Of a stretch of DNA of 64,000 bases, positions 44,808 through 57,132 are shown one piece after another. Both the position numbers and the translations under genes were made by a program. The stretch lies in the NCBI GenBank assembly GCA_963971425.1, contig OZ020517.1, positions 14,789,297 to 14,853,296 of the forward strand, written 5' to 3'. Numbering within the stretch: position 1 is the first letter of the stretch; every line of letters begins with the position of its first letter. The notes beneath the pieces are model-generated. The model worked only from the letters and a program-made list of their open reading frames with translations. It made no database searches and was not told the origin of the DNA. The DNA comes from Bryoerythrophyllum caledonicum. Its lineage: Eukaryota > Streptophyta > Bryopsida > Pottiales > Pottiaceae.

Positions 44808-46569
44808 ATAATTAATTATATATATATATATATATATAAAAATAATTTTATATATAAAATTTCACAACCTCTATAGATAACAATAACTCAATAGTGATTA
44901 TTTGTGGGAGAAGGAAATTCTAAATATTGTTTAGACTAAATTACCTTAGAAACAACCAGCCCCTACCATACTTGGCATGATAAGCTGGTTGTATAGCCAT
45001 TATAAACAAACACTCAAAGCATTTCAATGAACAAGGTTTTCTAATGCCAAAATGAACAACAAATCATGTAGTGCAAAGTCAACAATATTATTGAATTATA
45101 ACGCCTGCCGAAGTCAAATGTGGCCTTATTTTGAAGCTTATGCCCCGACATTGGTAAATTGCAAGAGTGGAAATTCGTGAACCGAGGATCATGTTTAGTC
45201 AGTTGGAGAAATTGAATTATTGGCCAAAAACAGACGGGATGTAAATACATCAATCTCATTACTCGGGTGTTGTTTGTTGATCAATTCACTTTCTCACACA
45301 GTCACTGGTGCACTCAATTTATTCCTCCCCATTCCCATATGTTCCGCAATCTAACATGCCCCACCTCCTCACTCCCCGAGGCTGACATGGCCTCAGGCCA
45401 CAGCTTTGGGACCCACCTCCACTCAATACTTGGAGGGATGAATGAGGTTGTCACCATGCATGCCATGCTTCGGGATGGGCACAGCCACACAAGGTTGACA
45501 TTTGGCAATGAATTCTCCCTGCCTTTGAATTTTGGAGTTATCTTGGTGCATGGATAGAAGCAGACCGACAAAATGTGGATCATGCTGATTCCTGATGGGA
45601 TCCATATGTGTGCACAGTCATGCTTTTTGAACAATCCAAGCACTTGTACTGATAATTGTGCAGTTGTAGATGACCATTCTTTGAAAATTTCAGTCTTACC
45701 CATGTGCAAGAAATATGTGTGCATCATTAAAAAAGAACACTTCAGGTTTACTTTCTGCCATGACAGTTGATTTTCTCATATTCCTTTGAAACTTTGTCGC
45801 CAGTGTCAATTTCGTGGGATCTTCTTATTTAGCCTGGTCCAGCGTTGGTCCAGACCCAAGGCTTGGTGAGTTCATTGGTTTGACGCCCTAGCCCGCAACC
45901 CTTAATTGGTTCCCGGCCCGCCACGTAACCTCCCCGCCACGTTGGCCGGGCGCGGCCACCCGCCTGCCCGACACCCCTCGCCCAGTTTCATCCTCCTCTA
46001 GTTCTCGTCCGCCTCCCTAACCGTCGGTTGAGGGTTGAATCTGCCACTTCTTGGAAATTGCTCAACTACCTCAGTAATAAATTCAGGTGGTTTCAAAATG
46101 GCCGCCACAAAATTAATTCATAGTTTGAGTGTTTCGGGGGATGTTCTTGGTGGTGCGCTTTCTTGTTCTTGTGGTCTTCGTGCATTTGGTTCTTGTTGTG
46201 CTTTGGATATGTTATTGGCATGAAGTTGGATATTGTCCTCTATTTTGATCGGTTGTCGCACCACATTATTGGTATGCTTCATTTACTCTCTCTCGCAAGT
46301 ATGCAAGTTCTGCCTTTGCTTTTATGGTTTGGAATTTTTGGTATAGAGCTTGTCCACAGTTCTTGAATTGATTTCAGTTCCTCCATGGGGGTTCAAATTT
46401 CTTAAGCTCTTTCTTGCATTATGGACATGGCGTCGTAGTTTAGGGATTCATGGTGTGCACATAACCTAGGGTAGTAGGGTGTCCGTTCACGGGTAGCTGG
46501 AGACGGTTCAGAATTTAAGGATTTAGTTTTGGACAAGGTTTGCGTTGAGAAGCCTGTTTTGGACAAGGT

Positions 46570-47378
46570 TTAGGGTTTCTGGGCATAGACCCCATTATGG
46601 ACAATATGGAGTGTGCCGTAGACCTTGGTGGTGGTGACGAGGTCGACCGATGGACATACAACGATTAGAGCCCCACCAATACTGAGGAGGATCTCGTACG
46701 CCACCCTAAAGCGGATGTTCTGTGCCGTGGTAGGATTGCTTCCCCTGTCCGGCGGTCGAATGTTGTAAACACCCTCCTTTCCATTTATAGCGTGAACCCC
46801 TGCAGTCTCTCCCGGCCCCCAAACCTGCCGTACTATGAATATGTCTCCATTCCAATCTTCCCTTGCCCTGGCGGCGTTTTCAACCAAACAAACGTCCCTT
46901 ACCGAAATATCGTTTGCATTGTAGCAAACCCTCCATGCCCAACAAAAGTGGCTTGTCTGGGAACTGCCGGATGCGTGCTAAATAGGCCTTGTCCGGGAAC
47001 TGCCCCTTGCACAACAAATGTGGATTGTCCCATAAATAACCCCTTCGATGAAAATGGCACGTGCCATAAAAACAAGGAATGCGCAGGGCTATCCTGTCCA
47101 ACACTTCCCAAGATGTACAACCCGCCATCTTGGAGGAAAGTACTGGAAAAAATGCGTGCATCTGTCCAGCTCTCGTAGTAGGTGCCTATGACCAAACCGG
47201 CCTGAAATGGGAGGAATAGGTTAATCAAGTTGGAGGAAGAACAAAAACCGTCAAAAAAGCCTCCATTTTGTGGAGCCGCATGAACGACTTCTTTGATGGA
47301 GAAAGTTGACCAGACAATTTTCCTGCACATATGTTGAAGAAAGCACCCTTCGTTTCCGTGCCAAGGAAAACAGGACAC
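46570..47378 (-). pseudogene. Unidentified coding-like sequence inside the MULE
   Basis: Two long minus-strand frames: 46899-47378 (AGLVIGTYYESWTDARIFSS and GLYILGSVGQ) and 46570-46887 (EDWNGDIFIVRQVWGPGETA and SVDLVTTTKVYGTLHIVHNG). They adjoin with a frame change and both look protein-like. They may be a captured gene or an accessory MULE frame. I cannot assign a family. Confidence 0.35.
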
Positions 47379-47849
47379 AAGTCCAAGCTGAATGAGCCAT
47401 ACAAGAGATCAAATAAGCCACAGACATTGCCAACTTAGGTGAATTCTATATTCTTTCATCATTTACATCAATTGTCTTATCTATACTGAAGTTGTTGTCC
47501 TAAATATGTACTCCTGTGAATATGGGCCTAAGGACTACACTAATGAATACAAGGTAGAGGTTCAAAAGGTGTATGCACACACATTGAAGAACCGTTAAAA
47601 GTCTACCAACCACAAGAAGGTTGTGCGAAGAGCAAAAAAGATTGTCCACCAAGCGGAAAAGCTGCAGCCGTGTCTGTACGGGCATCTAAGAAGGGCTAAA
47701 CACATCCAATAATTGATGTGAACATCAACTTAGAAGAGGAGGATCCCGACAAAACGGCTATGGTGCAGGCGGCCCAAGAGCGGCTTTGGCAGTTCCAACA
47801 AACAATTCACGGGGCGAAGACCGTGAGGTGCGGGACCAACGTTGGCAAA

Positions 47850-49990
47850 AAATAAGCTGGTATGTTTATCAAGCGGAAATGCCAATGTTACTTTGTTGCT
47901 AAGCAATTGCTAATTAATGAAACACTTTGTACAATTCACTTCCACTCCATGGACCATGTAAATAGGAAGGGCAAAACGTGTCATGGTTTACAATTTGGTG
48001 GTCAAAGGGCAGGGTTGACATCAAGGCTAGCACATGCCATGAAGGATTGGATCGCGGTGTCCTTGCGGAGTGGAAAGTCCCAGCACAGGTTATGGTGGGC
48101 CATAAACAAGAGGTCTTGAGATGTGCTAAGTTAAACTTACCATCCACTAGGGACACGTTCGTCCTCTCTCATGGAGTTCATAACATTGCGAACATGATGG
48201 GTAAAGAGTTGTGGGAGTTGCATCCACGTGATTCAATGAGTGTGCGAATGTGGACTGTTATGAACCCCAACGCGCACTTTCACTACTACAAGTACGGGAT
48301 CATTGACCTAAACCAAGCCCCCACCAACAACGATTCTTTTTGCCTCGCAATTCAGACAAATTGGCAATTAGACATGATGGTGCGACATGGCCAGAACAAG
48401 GCATTGGCCATGGACGCCACGTTCGGGACCAATTTGCAAAATGTATGTTGTTTTCAAGACTTCGTACTTTAGTTCAACTTCTTCGTTGATAAATTCTGCT
48501 TTCCAAAGATACTTCTCCTACAGTATCCGCTGTATATTGTGATGGTCTTTGATGATGGAAGCAAGGCATTTTAGCATACAAGGAAAGTCTCCAGAGGAAG
48601 ACATTGTTGTGTGGCTAAAGAAGCTTAGAGACCGTTGTGTTCAATTTAACCGGATTGGGAGCCGAATGTTGTTGTAACAGATAACGACAACGCTGAGATC
48701 AATGAAATAAGGTGATTCCTTGTCCTGATTGTGTCTTACTACTACGACTACTTGGATTTTACGACTTGTACAATTGAGTGAGGCCGTGTACTACTGAGGT
48801 TTCTTTACAATTGAGTTTCTTGTTAAACAGGAAGGTGTGGCCTGACGAGGCGACGTCAAAGTCCTACTTATCTATGGCATGTTTGTAACGCTTGGCTGGA
48901 GAATGCGACTCAAAAAATCAAGGCCATCTACATAAGAACCCTTGTTTTGCAAGAGTGCGCCGATTTAATGTACGGAAGTGGCACTCGTGACTCAACAAGG
49001 CGAAGCTGCGGTGCGCATATCCTTGGATAAGTTTGGTCACTTGCGGGCAAAGTATCCTGTAGCTAAAACTTTCTTTAACTACTTCCAGACGCATTGGATA
49101 CCTAAGTTGAAAATGTAGGTCACTGGTTATCGGTGCATCCCCCATGCAAATGAGGACATACACGCAATAGTTGAGAGCTACCATAGGAACTTGAAGTCTA
49201 TCTTGTCGAGCACAAGACAAAGTTCGACGCCTGCCGCGTAGATTGGCTCATTTACCACCTCACAGATGATGTACTTACGCACTATAGGTACGCCGTGCAA
49301 TGTAAGTCATATGGCTTCATCAAGAATAGGAAGGCAGAAGGGATCGTGGCTAGCGCGGTCAAACGGGCAACAGAGATTCCAGACGAGCATGTATGCATCG
49401 ATCGCGCCTAAGACATCACCTACGCGGCAAGCCAGACAAGTTTCTCCACAATTTGGGTCATTACGAGTCCCGCCACGGATTGGGCTCACTGCTCATGCCC
49501 TCTTGGTTTTAGAGGAAAAATCTGCAAACATAAGATGAAGGTCTTCAAGATGCTGAACAAAGATGTAGAAGACGCAACTGTCATACGTTTTCAAGGGTTA
49601 CTTTGTGGTACCGTTGCAAGAAGAGTGGGTCCTGGTACTCTAGACATTGTGCACGACACAGTTCACCGCCCGGATGCTTCCTTGCAGGGCGTTTCTAAAA
49701 GAGAAGGGATAATGGAGAATCCACAGAAGTAGCTCACCAATCTGGGGTCCTTGTTCACAAGTATGCAGAAGATGGTAACGGACAACCCAAGTTTGTTCAA
49801 TCATGCACTGTGCAGGCGCGTCCAAAATGAACGGGAAGCTTTTAAACATTAAGGTAAAGGCTGACGCAGGCGTCCTACACCCCACGTTGCAACAAATGTT
49901 TGAATTGAATAAGGGAGATAGAAGTAAGAGGCGGAGAAAGGCTTGCAGTGAATTCACGGGCCATAGGACAAGGTACTTTAGTTGTTGAGG
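47850..49990 (+). pseudogene. Decayed MULE transposase with SWIM zinc finger
   Basis: Reading frames in order: an N-terminal zinc-binding block (KRKCQCYFVAKQL ... MDHVNRKGKTCHG); 47978-48442, ending in NKALAMDATFGTNLQN with the first catalytic Asp region; an intron 48443-48523 (GTATGT...CTACAG); then PLYIVMVFDDGSKAF and a stop; VVVTDNDNAEINEIR with the second Asp; and at about 49485-49535 AHCSCPLGFRGKICKHKMK, a CxCx9CxH SWIM finger that binds DNA. The order zinc finger, DDE domain, SWIM is that of plant Mutator transposases. Several stops and frameshifts (stops after KAF and after CIDRA) make it non-functional. It would have cut and moved the surrounding element. Confidence 0.85.
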
Positions 49991-51142
49991 TTCTCGTCCT
50001 AGCGGTACAACTTAAAAGGTTTACAGTCTTTTTGATGTGGGGGATACCTTAAATGTGTTTGGCTTAGACATGATTTGGATCCATATTTAGACATTCCATA
50101 TTTTTTTTTAAAACAACATTTTCAATGTATTATTTTCAACGCATGGTCTACATTGAAATTCAATGAAATATGAATTGGACAAGTTAAACAAAAAAAACAT
50201 ATTGAACAAGTGAATGACACTCGGCACCTTTGCATGAAAGACTAAAGTTTGAAATTTTATTTGTATTTTTGTCCTTATTTTTTCAATTCTGCATGTTTAT
50301 CACCAATACAACATATTTACAACCCTTACAAAAGCATGTTCAGGGGTCTATAAGCCATCATTTTTCATAGCAACCTATTTTAAAGTCATAAAAATTCCAA
50401 TCCTATACCTCCAAAAACCTGAGTACAACTCATCTTTGCAATCGGTTTAACCATTATCGTGACTTGAACTTGACTAAAACCATAAATCCGTCACACATCT
50501 CGAATGTAAACTACCAAACCATGAAACTAGTCAACAAGCAAATCCTGCAAATACTCGACGCTCGTGCGTAGCACTATCCTCTGGCACTCTAATATCTTCA
50601 CTGTCCTGAACCTCGTCGCTCTCTGTAAGAGCTTTGCCACTCCCACTATCTTTAGATGTCCTATTCTCAGCCGCATCCCTACTACCTCACAGTGCCTGTC
50701 CAGCCCCACCACGAGAACACATGACCTCAATAACTGGATCAATCACATGACCTGAGCCAAGGAAAGCGTTTCATACCTCCACTGAATCAACAATTGTAGG
50801 GCCTTCAATGTCCCCGACGACCTGCCCGTGGCCACCTCGACATGCCCAAGAACCTCGTCGGGCTGGCGAGCAACATTGCCAGCATTGGCAACCTAATCTC
50901 TAGCAACACATTCGACAACAGGCTCAGTGGACAGGGTCCTCAGCAATGGCAACGGTAGACGTCGTTCCAAGAAATCCGTGGAGAGGCGGGAGTGGCAAAG
51001 GCCACTAAAATGAGCCGCCAGACCATCGACCATGATAACATCCAGTTTGGCCTGACAAGATGCCAACCCCTCTTGCTGCCACGCCAAGGCTGCATGGTGA
51101 AGGATCTGTCTAGACGGAGACCACTCACATGCAAGGTGGGCC

Positions 51143-51747
51143 ATGGTTTTTACTAATGTTCACTACGCCGGGGCCCTTTTGAATCCGTACCTCAAGGATA
51201 ATGTGGCACTCAGGGCAGATGGAATTGCCCTTGGTGCATTGTATCGAGTCATCCACAAAATGGAGTATGTAGTGGGTGTACGTTTTTACGAAGTCTTGGC
51301 AGAATTAACACAATATGAGGAGGGCACTGGACCATATAGCCCAGATGAGACACCCAACCTCCGTCAAACATAGATGTTTCTCCACCAATGGTGGCACAAG
51401 GTTGCGGACTAAGCTCTTTCTAAAATGTTGTGCATATTCTAGCCCTTACTTGTTCGGCGAGCTCTTGTGAACAGAATTGGAGCATGTATTCTTTTGTAGA
51501 CAATAAGAGCCAAAATCGGTTAGCCCCGCAAAAGGCAGAGTCATTGGTGTATATTTATACCAATAGCCGTGTGCTTCGTGAACGACTAGGGGCGGATCTG
51601 ATTCGTTGGTATGATGTGAATATCTTTTCGGAGGATTCCGACCCAGTTGCCTTTGGTCCCGTCCCCGCTGGTGAATGCAATTGTGAATTTGACGAGATGC
51701 GAGCACATAATGAGGAGGAAGATATGGTAGCAAACCGAGCACTTTGA
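51143..51747 (+). pseudogene. hAT transposase C-terminal fragment
   Basis: Across a frameshift at about 51370-51430 the plus strand gives HYAGALLNPYLKDNVALRAD, GPYSPDETP, HQWWHKV, then ILALTCSASSCEQNWSMYSF and SQNRLAPQKAESLVYIYTNS. This is the hAT C-terminal dimerisation domain, normally part of an Ac/Tam3-type transposase. The catalytic middle part is not visible upstream. It sits inside the MULE, either as a nested hAT remnant or as captured sequence. Confidence 0.75.
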
Positions 51748-53122
51748 GAGTATCGACGGAATCTAGATCTCTGGAGGAAGGGTGTTGATCACCTTGAGGA
51801 GGCAAGAAATTTCTACAGGGATGACAACGGTGTAGAAGAAGACATCCCTCATGGCCATTGGGGCCCTTGGACACCCATTCCTCGTTGGAGTCCTTTGCCT
51901 CTTCATTCACAAAAGGAAGACATTGCCGTAGTGCATGCTTTGTCTTCTTCTTCAAAGAGCGGCCATCAGAATGCAACTAACCCTGATGATCATGGAACCC
52001 TCCAATACGACCACAACAACAACAGAAATGGCAGTGGAAATGGTGATGACCACAACAATAGAGGTGGAGGTAACGTTGGAAACATTGCAACTAGAAATTG
52101 TGATGGACCAGTTGATGACAACAATGGAAATACAAGTCCTAGAGAAGTAGGTGCATCACTTTGTAGCGGTAGAATGGTTCAAGGACAATACGGCACAAAC
52201 ATTGAATGTACAATAATGGCAGAGCCGGTTGCAAGATTTAAAACGGTTGTTAAAGAAGCAAGGTATTTTGACCCCGACTGTGTAGATCCCCACGATGTTT
52301 TTGCATTCACTAAGGACCTTGTCCATGGACCTGCTTCGGTTGTGGTGGGAGGTGTTGTTTTTGACCGGAATACACCGAATCCATGTTCCAAAAATCCATC
52401 TTCTCCTCCAACTTCAAATGTCAACAACAGATCTTTCCAAGAAGGGTTTGGCTCCGTGGAAAATGTTGAAGTGACATGTCCAAACTTTCTCAATGCTACT
52501 ATTGGTGCTAGACCCCCTACGGCCCCTAGCCCCCTTGTTCATCACCCGATGGGTCAATATCAACAAGGCCGTGGAATGATTGGAGGTCGTGGAGGGACTG
52601 AAGGACATAGAGAGAGTGAAGGCCATAGGGAGATTAGAGGCCATGGTGGAAGAAACAACGGCAAAGCGTCATCTTCAAGGCATCCTAAACGTCCTCTCAT
52701 GGGAATAGGGGTAAGAGATCCAATCGTGGTGATAGAACCGTTTGTGGACACATACGTTCCAGGACAGACTTCGTCAACGTTGGCGTTTGTTGTTCCTCAA
52801 GTTTTTTGTCCTACCACAAGCCCTAATATAAATTCTGACAAAGAGGACCCTACAACACATCAATAGAAGAGGTTTAAATGCTCACGTTGCGATGGTGAAA
52901 CAATTGTGGAGCTTCGAAATGAAAACTTGGAAGTCGAGGGCTATTTGGAGCACAAATTTTAGCGATGAAGAAAATGAACAAGGCACCAGTGGAGGTGCTA
53001 ATGATGGCGACGTTCTCAAATGTGATGAGGCACCATCAGATGATGATGTTGTCATTCGAGATGCTAATGTAGTTGGCCCAGCTACCCAAGAAGCGCATAG
53101 ATCAAGTCGTTTGAATAATTGA
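51748..53122 (+). pseudogene. Continuation of the hAT-type reading frame
   Basis: In the same frame as 51430-51747, after one stop, sequence stays open as EYRRNLDLWRKGVDHLEEAR and then 323 codons (51895-52866) rich in Asn, Asp and Gly, ending near RFKCSRCDGETIVELRN after another stop. A last open piece at 52892-53122 ends HRSSRLNN. The low-complexity tail is unlike typical hAT proteins; it may be a lineage-specific extension. Function unknown. Confidence 0.4.
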
Positions 53123-54640
53123 GAATCAAGAAAAGTAGCCGAGATGGTCTTCAATAATTCAAGAGTGAAGTGTCAGTTCAAAGAGAAATCTACAACGATA
53201 AGGAAGGAGTTTCTTAGCTAACCAGTGAAGATAGGAGATGTTTTAGAAGTATAAAGTCATTGTGTTGTTGTAACTTGTTCCGTGCAATGCATGAAATTTA
53301 TCAATACTCATGGTTATGAACTTATGATAAACATTATAGCCCCTAGGTCTGTAGTATTATTATATTTCTCATGGACGTCAAAGACAGAGGTAAGTGCAAT
53401 CAAACAGCTAACTGTTGCGCTTAAATTCTGAACTTCTAGTAGGCGTCCCCGCCTGGGCAGTGATGTCAGCCACCACCGTGGAATCACGTCCAACGTGGAA
53501 TGGCACGTCACAAACTGACGTGTCATTTACAGCCAAATATCCTACCCGTCAACAAATTACTGGGCCTACTTGAGCAAAGCCGCTTGGACCGCCCGTCTGC
53601 GCGTCCCGTCCGATGACCCTGATTTGTCTATTATGACAACCCTACCTGGCAGGCTTGGCCACTGTGGCAGGGGCGTCGTAGCGGGGCGACATTGTGGCGG
53701 GCCGAGAATGGTCGCGGGCTAGAAGGCCAGGGTCAGGCATCAAACCAACCAACTCACCAAGCCTTAGGTCTGGACCAACGCTCGATGAGGCTAAATAAGG
53801 AGATCCAATTTCGTCGGCTGTGCATCATAATGATTCACAATTGAACAGATAGATACGCTTGGAGTAAATTATAGTTTTGATACTTTAGAATACTTGAGCT
53901 GTGTAAGTGGTGACCATCTTAGTCTGTCAATGACAGTGGAGTGGCTATGTTTCACCAAAATCACCCCAAATTTTTTTCTTTCAGATGAGATGTTTTCAAA
54001 CTAATCTAAACAACATTTTACTATTTTTGACAGAATGATCAAGGGTGCACCGTGCAATAGAGTTTCTTTTCTTCCATGTGCAAATAGGATTAGTGTACTT
54101 TGACTCAGAATAAAATTTTCCACTTCAAGTTGTATGATTGTCATAGAACTATGTTCTATCTTACATTAGTTCATTACAGGCCAAAAACCATAATTGATGG
54201 AGGGATTTAGGACAATGAAAAAGGACTTGCAGTGACTAGGGGTATAGAAGGCGGCCATTTCCTAAGCAAACAATTTAGTTTTTAATTAAATCAATAATTT
54301 TCTATATATAATTTAAATGGTAAATGACATTGTCATGCCTTTTCTACTAGAGGGAAATGAAATTTGAGAAAGAACAAAATTCTAGATTTCTATGCATTCT
54401 TATGTGAAATCAATTTTCTATAAAATGGAAAATAATATCCATGCAAATAATAATACTTCTATATAATAAAACCCTTCGCAATAAAATCTTCAAAAATTAA
54501 TCTTCAAAACTAGTTTCTTAGAAACCTATCCCAATTCAATTTGTACCCCATATGTACCAAAGGTCCTTTAGGGGTTAAATCATGGGTGCATTGGGTTTAG
54601 TAATGTATTCCTGCAATCAATTACTCGAATGTCGCAATGA

Positions 54641-55095
54641 ACTTTTATTTTCATTTTTGGGTGGTTTTGGCATGATAATCTTGATAGCAAACCCTACTAG
54701 CCACCTCCATGAAAGATTGAAATGAGGACATAGAGGTGGAGGAAGATGGGCATCTACTGAGACCATCGCCACGAAAATCGATGCAAGCATCCGCAAGCTA
54801 TAGTGATTCTTATGAAGGGCCGCGGTCGTAAAGAAATGTACCCTATGCATAAATGTTGTCCTGCATAATCTAGAACACTCCCAAATTCTTGCAATAAAAA
54901 AAAATCTCATCGCCCTTAAATAGTCAAGGACGATGACTTTTAGATGAACCAAAAGGACGCGGCGTATACAACATTCCCTAAATGAATAAAGTCCCAAGGT
55001 GGGCTTTTGCAAATCTTAGGCACGCACCCAGAGTTGCAATTTATTTTCGCAATCCTTGAAATTTAGTAGGGAGATGCAAGAAGATAAGAGGTAAA
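54641..55095. other. Junction sequence between the two duplication copies
   Basis: About 455 bp found once in the window, between the end of copy 1 and the start of copy 2. No gene. Confidence 0.6.
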
Positions 55096-55104
55096 TGAGA
55101 GTCT

Positions 55105-56730
55105 CTAATCGGAATAGCGGCCGCAAGTGAAGGCGGTATTGTCCACGGCCACGGGCTGGTTGTTGGCCTCGAGCGTGATGCCCTTCCGGCGCGCGATCTT
55201 GACGAGTCCCGCTATGCTCTCGTCGCTGTCCAGGTACGGCTTCCGCGAGTAGATGAAGAGCGTGTGGGAGCCGCCGCTTGGGCCCTCGTCGCAGCTGTAC
55301 ACCACGGCGGTCTCGTACCGGTCCTTGGCTTTGCCCCCGAGGTAGATGATGTGGTAGTCGCCTTCGGGGCGGGACTGGAAGGCGATGCGGAGGGAGCGGC
55401 CCGTCACGTTCAGCGTGCCGATGATCGAGGTGTACTCGCCCGAGGCCAGGTTGTAGCCCTCGTTGCGGACGCGGATGGTCTTGCCGTCGGGCATGAGCGA
55501 GTAGCGGGCAGTGGCGCACACAACGTTGTCATCGCCGCGCGACTTGGTGATCGCCGTGATGGCGATCGCGTACCACACGCCGAGGTACTGCGTCAGGTTT
55601 ACGTTGGGGAGAGCGGGGTTCGCGCAGGTCTGATGAAGAAACAGAAAATTGTGAGGAAACAGAAAACGATTGAGCGACAGACACTCTTCAGGTGCGAGAT
55701 TCTCCTTTGCTTCTCTACAGAGACGTTAGGGGAGAGGTATTCGATATGAGACAGTCTAGATAGGTTTCCAAGGGTGTGTCTGAAGCCTGTTTTTCTCCAT
55801 CGTTCATTAGAGCTTGGCATGGTCTCTCAGCTGTGATGTTCGCTTCTTCTCTCCTTGCACTCTCGCCAGGTTTCGCTTGTGTAGCTAAGTAAGGCGCTGT
55901 GAGGTTAGAATGATTACAGGAAACGGCGTAGAGTGTCGACATCTCCTGAGTGAGTAGATGTTCATCAAGGACTACGTCCACTGTTGCCGGAGATGCAATA
56001 TACGTGGAAACCCACGTTGAAGTTGAGTACAAGTGATGCAGAAAATCGCCATATAACGTTAGGAATGATGAACTGTTGGTTACCTAGAATGATCACGTTG
56101 TTAGTGGTTACGATTCTCCCTGAGCACTACAAAGGGAAACGTAGGGAGCTTGTAGTGGGTGAACAGTTTGCCACTGTAGCATGCACGTCTGACACACGAC
56201 GTGATATACTCCATATGTCACCTTTGTAGTTTTGTGTACTGTGAGCTTATGAACGAAAGCAACGTTATGTGGCAAGTGTATGTATATGAGAGAGAAGTTG
56301 ATACAGCACCTTTGTTGATCAGTGTACACTTTTAACATCCACTTTCCAAAACAACCTAACACAGCAAAATCAAGGTTGTATCGGAACAGATAGTACCCTT
56401 CCCACATAACAAAATCCTCAGCACCACATATGGAACAGGCTCCTAGACTACTCGTTCACTTATCTAGAACTTACAAGCAGATTAGAACCACCAGAGAGAT
56501 CAGTGAAGGTGGGATGTATGTAGTACTTCATGCTTCAAGGATCACAACAAATCTGGTCATGAAAGTACTACCTCTCCCACATACTACCTCCCTAGAAACC
56601 AGTTCTTACAGGACTAGAATTGAGATGACATGCTCACCGTTTGGAGAAGAGACCGTCCTGCTGCATCAGCTCCTCCTGCAAAGCAGACCACCGCAACAGC
56701 CACCATCACACGCATCCACGATGCCGCCAT
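55105..56730 (-). CDS. Secreted lipocalin, paralogue 2
   Basis: Exons 56730-56638 and 55629-55105 join in phase 0 to 205 residues, the same exon lengths as paralogue 1. The signal peptide differs at two positions (MAASWMRVMVAVAVVCFAGG). Exon 2 starts TCANPALPNVNLTQYLGVWY and keeps the GxWY motif, YSLMPDGKTIRVRNEGYN, YSRKPYLDSDESIAGLVK and the C-terminal TAFTCGRYSD. Differences from paralogue 1 cluster in the loop after GVWY (ITAITKSRGDDNVVCATARY) and around SCDEGPSGGSHTLF, which line the open end of a lipocalin barrel, so ligand choice may have diverged. No frame is broken. The intron is longer (1,008 against 712 bp) because of the TG...CA insertion. Confidence 0.87.
55982..56337. mobile_element. 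Probable solo LTR in the lipocalin 2 intron
   Basis: 356 bp starting TGTTGCCGGAGATG and ending TTTTAACA, flanked by the 5-bp duplication TCCAC (55977-55981 and 56338-56342). TG...CA ends with a 5-bp duplication are retroviral-type LTR hallmarks; no internal region remains. Paralogue 1 has a single uninterrupted TCCAC at 41250-41254. Confidence 0.8.
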
Positions 56731-57132
56731 CTTCACTGTCCTCGCCTTGAATCACCTCAAGTGTGGTTTTCCAGCTGCAGCTCAAGCGATGTCATGTCTG
56801 CTTGCACTGGTGGGAGTTATAACAAGAGCTGGGTTTGGAGTACGTGCATTTTTTTATGTGTTTCTATGGTTTTCCCAAGTGGACTCTCGATGTGGCGTTC
56901 TTGGAGGGTTACCTGCGTTTTAACGACTTTGTGTGTGTGTTAGACCGAACATGAAAGCCCTGTCCCCAAGTACACACGTCAGCAAGTTTGTGCACTTTCC
57001 ACTTCAAGGAGGAGTTTGGTGCATTCACCTTCTCGTTTGTGACGACAGCATATTTGAGTTGTTCCCATGATTCTCTTTCTACTCCATATCGTCTTTTGTC
57101 TCTAATGTGTCCATTTGGGGGACAAATATTTT

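Larger units (their letters stand above)
45817..53806 (+). mobile_element. Mutator-like element with RESite-confirmed boundaries
   Basis: 7,990 bp. Left end GGATCTTCTTATTTAGCC, right end (reverse complement) GGATCTCCTTATTTAGCC; the inverted ends stay similar for about 75 bases (shared AGCGTTGGTCCAGACC and AAGGCTTGGTGAGTT) and weakly to about 130. The 9-bp target duplication is AATTTCGTG (45808-45816) and AATTTCGTC (53807-53815). Copy 2 of the segmental duplication has the unoccupied site AATTTCGTGGGCTGTGC at 61169. Inside are a decayed MULE transposase, hAT transposase remains and unidentified open frames. Its presence in only one copy shows that it inserted after the duplication. Confidence 0.93.
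40388..54640. repeat. Segmental duplication, copy 1 (interrupted by a MULE)
   Basis: Homologous in the same order and orientation to 55096-62190. Excluding the 7,990-bp Mutator-like element and its duplicated 9 bases, it is about 6.25 kb. Similarity starts at the lipocalin stop codon and ends at about 54640. It lacks the solo LTR and the MITE of copy 2 but has a 33-bp tandem array and an extra 270 bp at 42137-42409. Confidence 0.85.

Noticed and set aside
45314..45727. 137-codon minus frame partly conserved at 60784-61106
   Set aside because: Conservation is explained by the segmental duplication; copy 2 has the frame broken, so it shows no sign of selection.
51446..51976. 176-codon minus-strand frame
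   Set aside because: It overlaps the hAT dimerisation domain on the opposite strand and has no recognisable motif.
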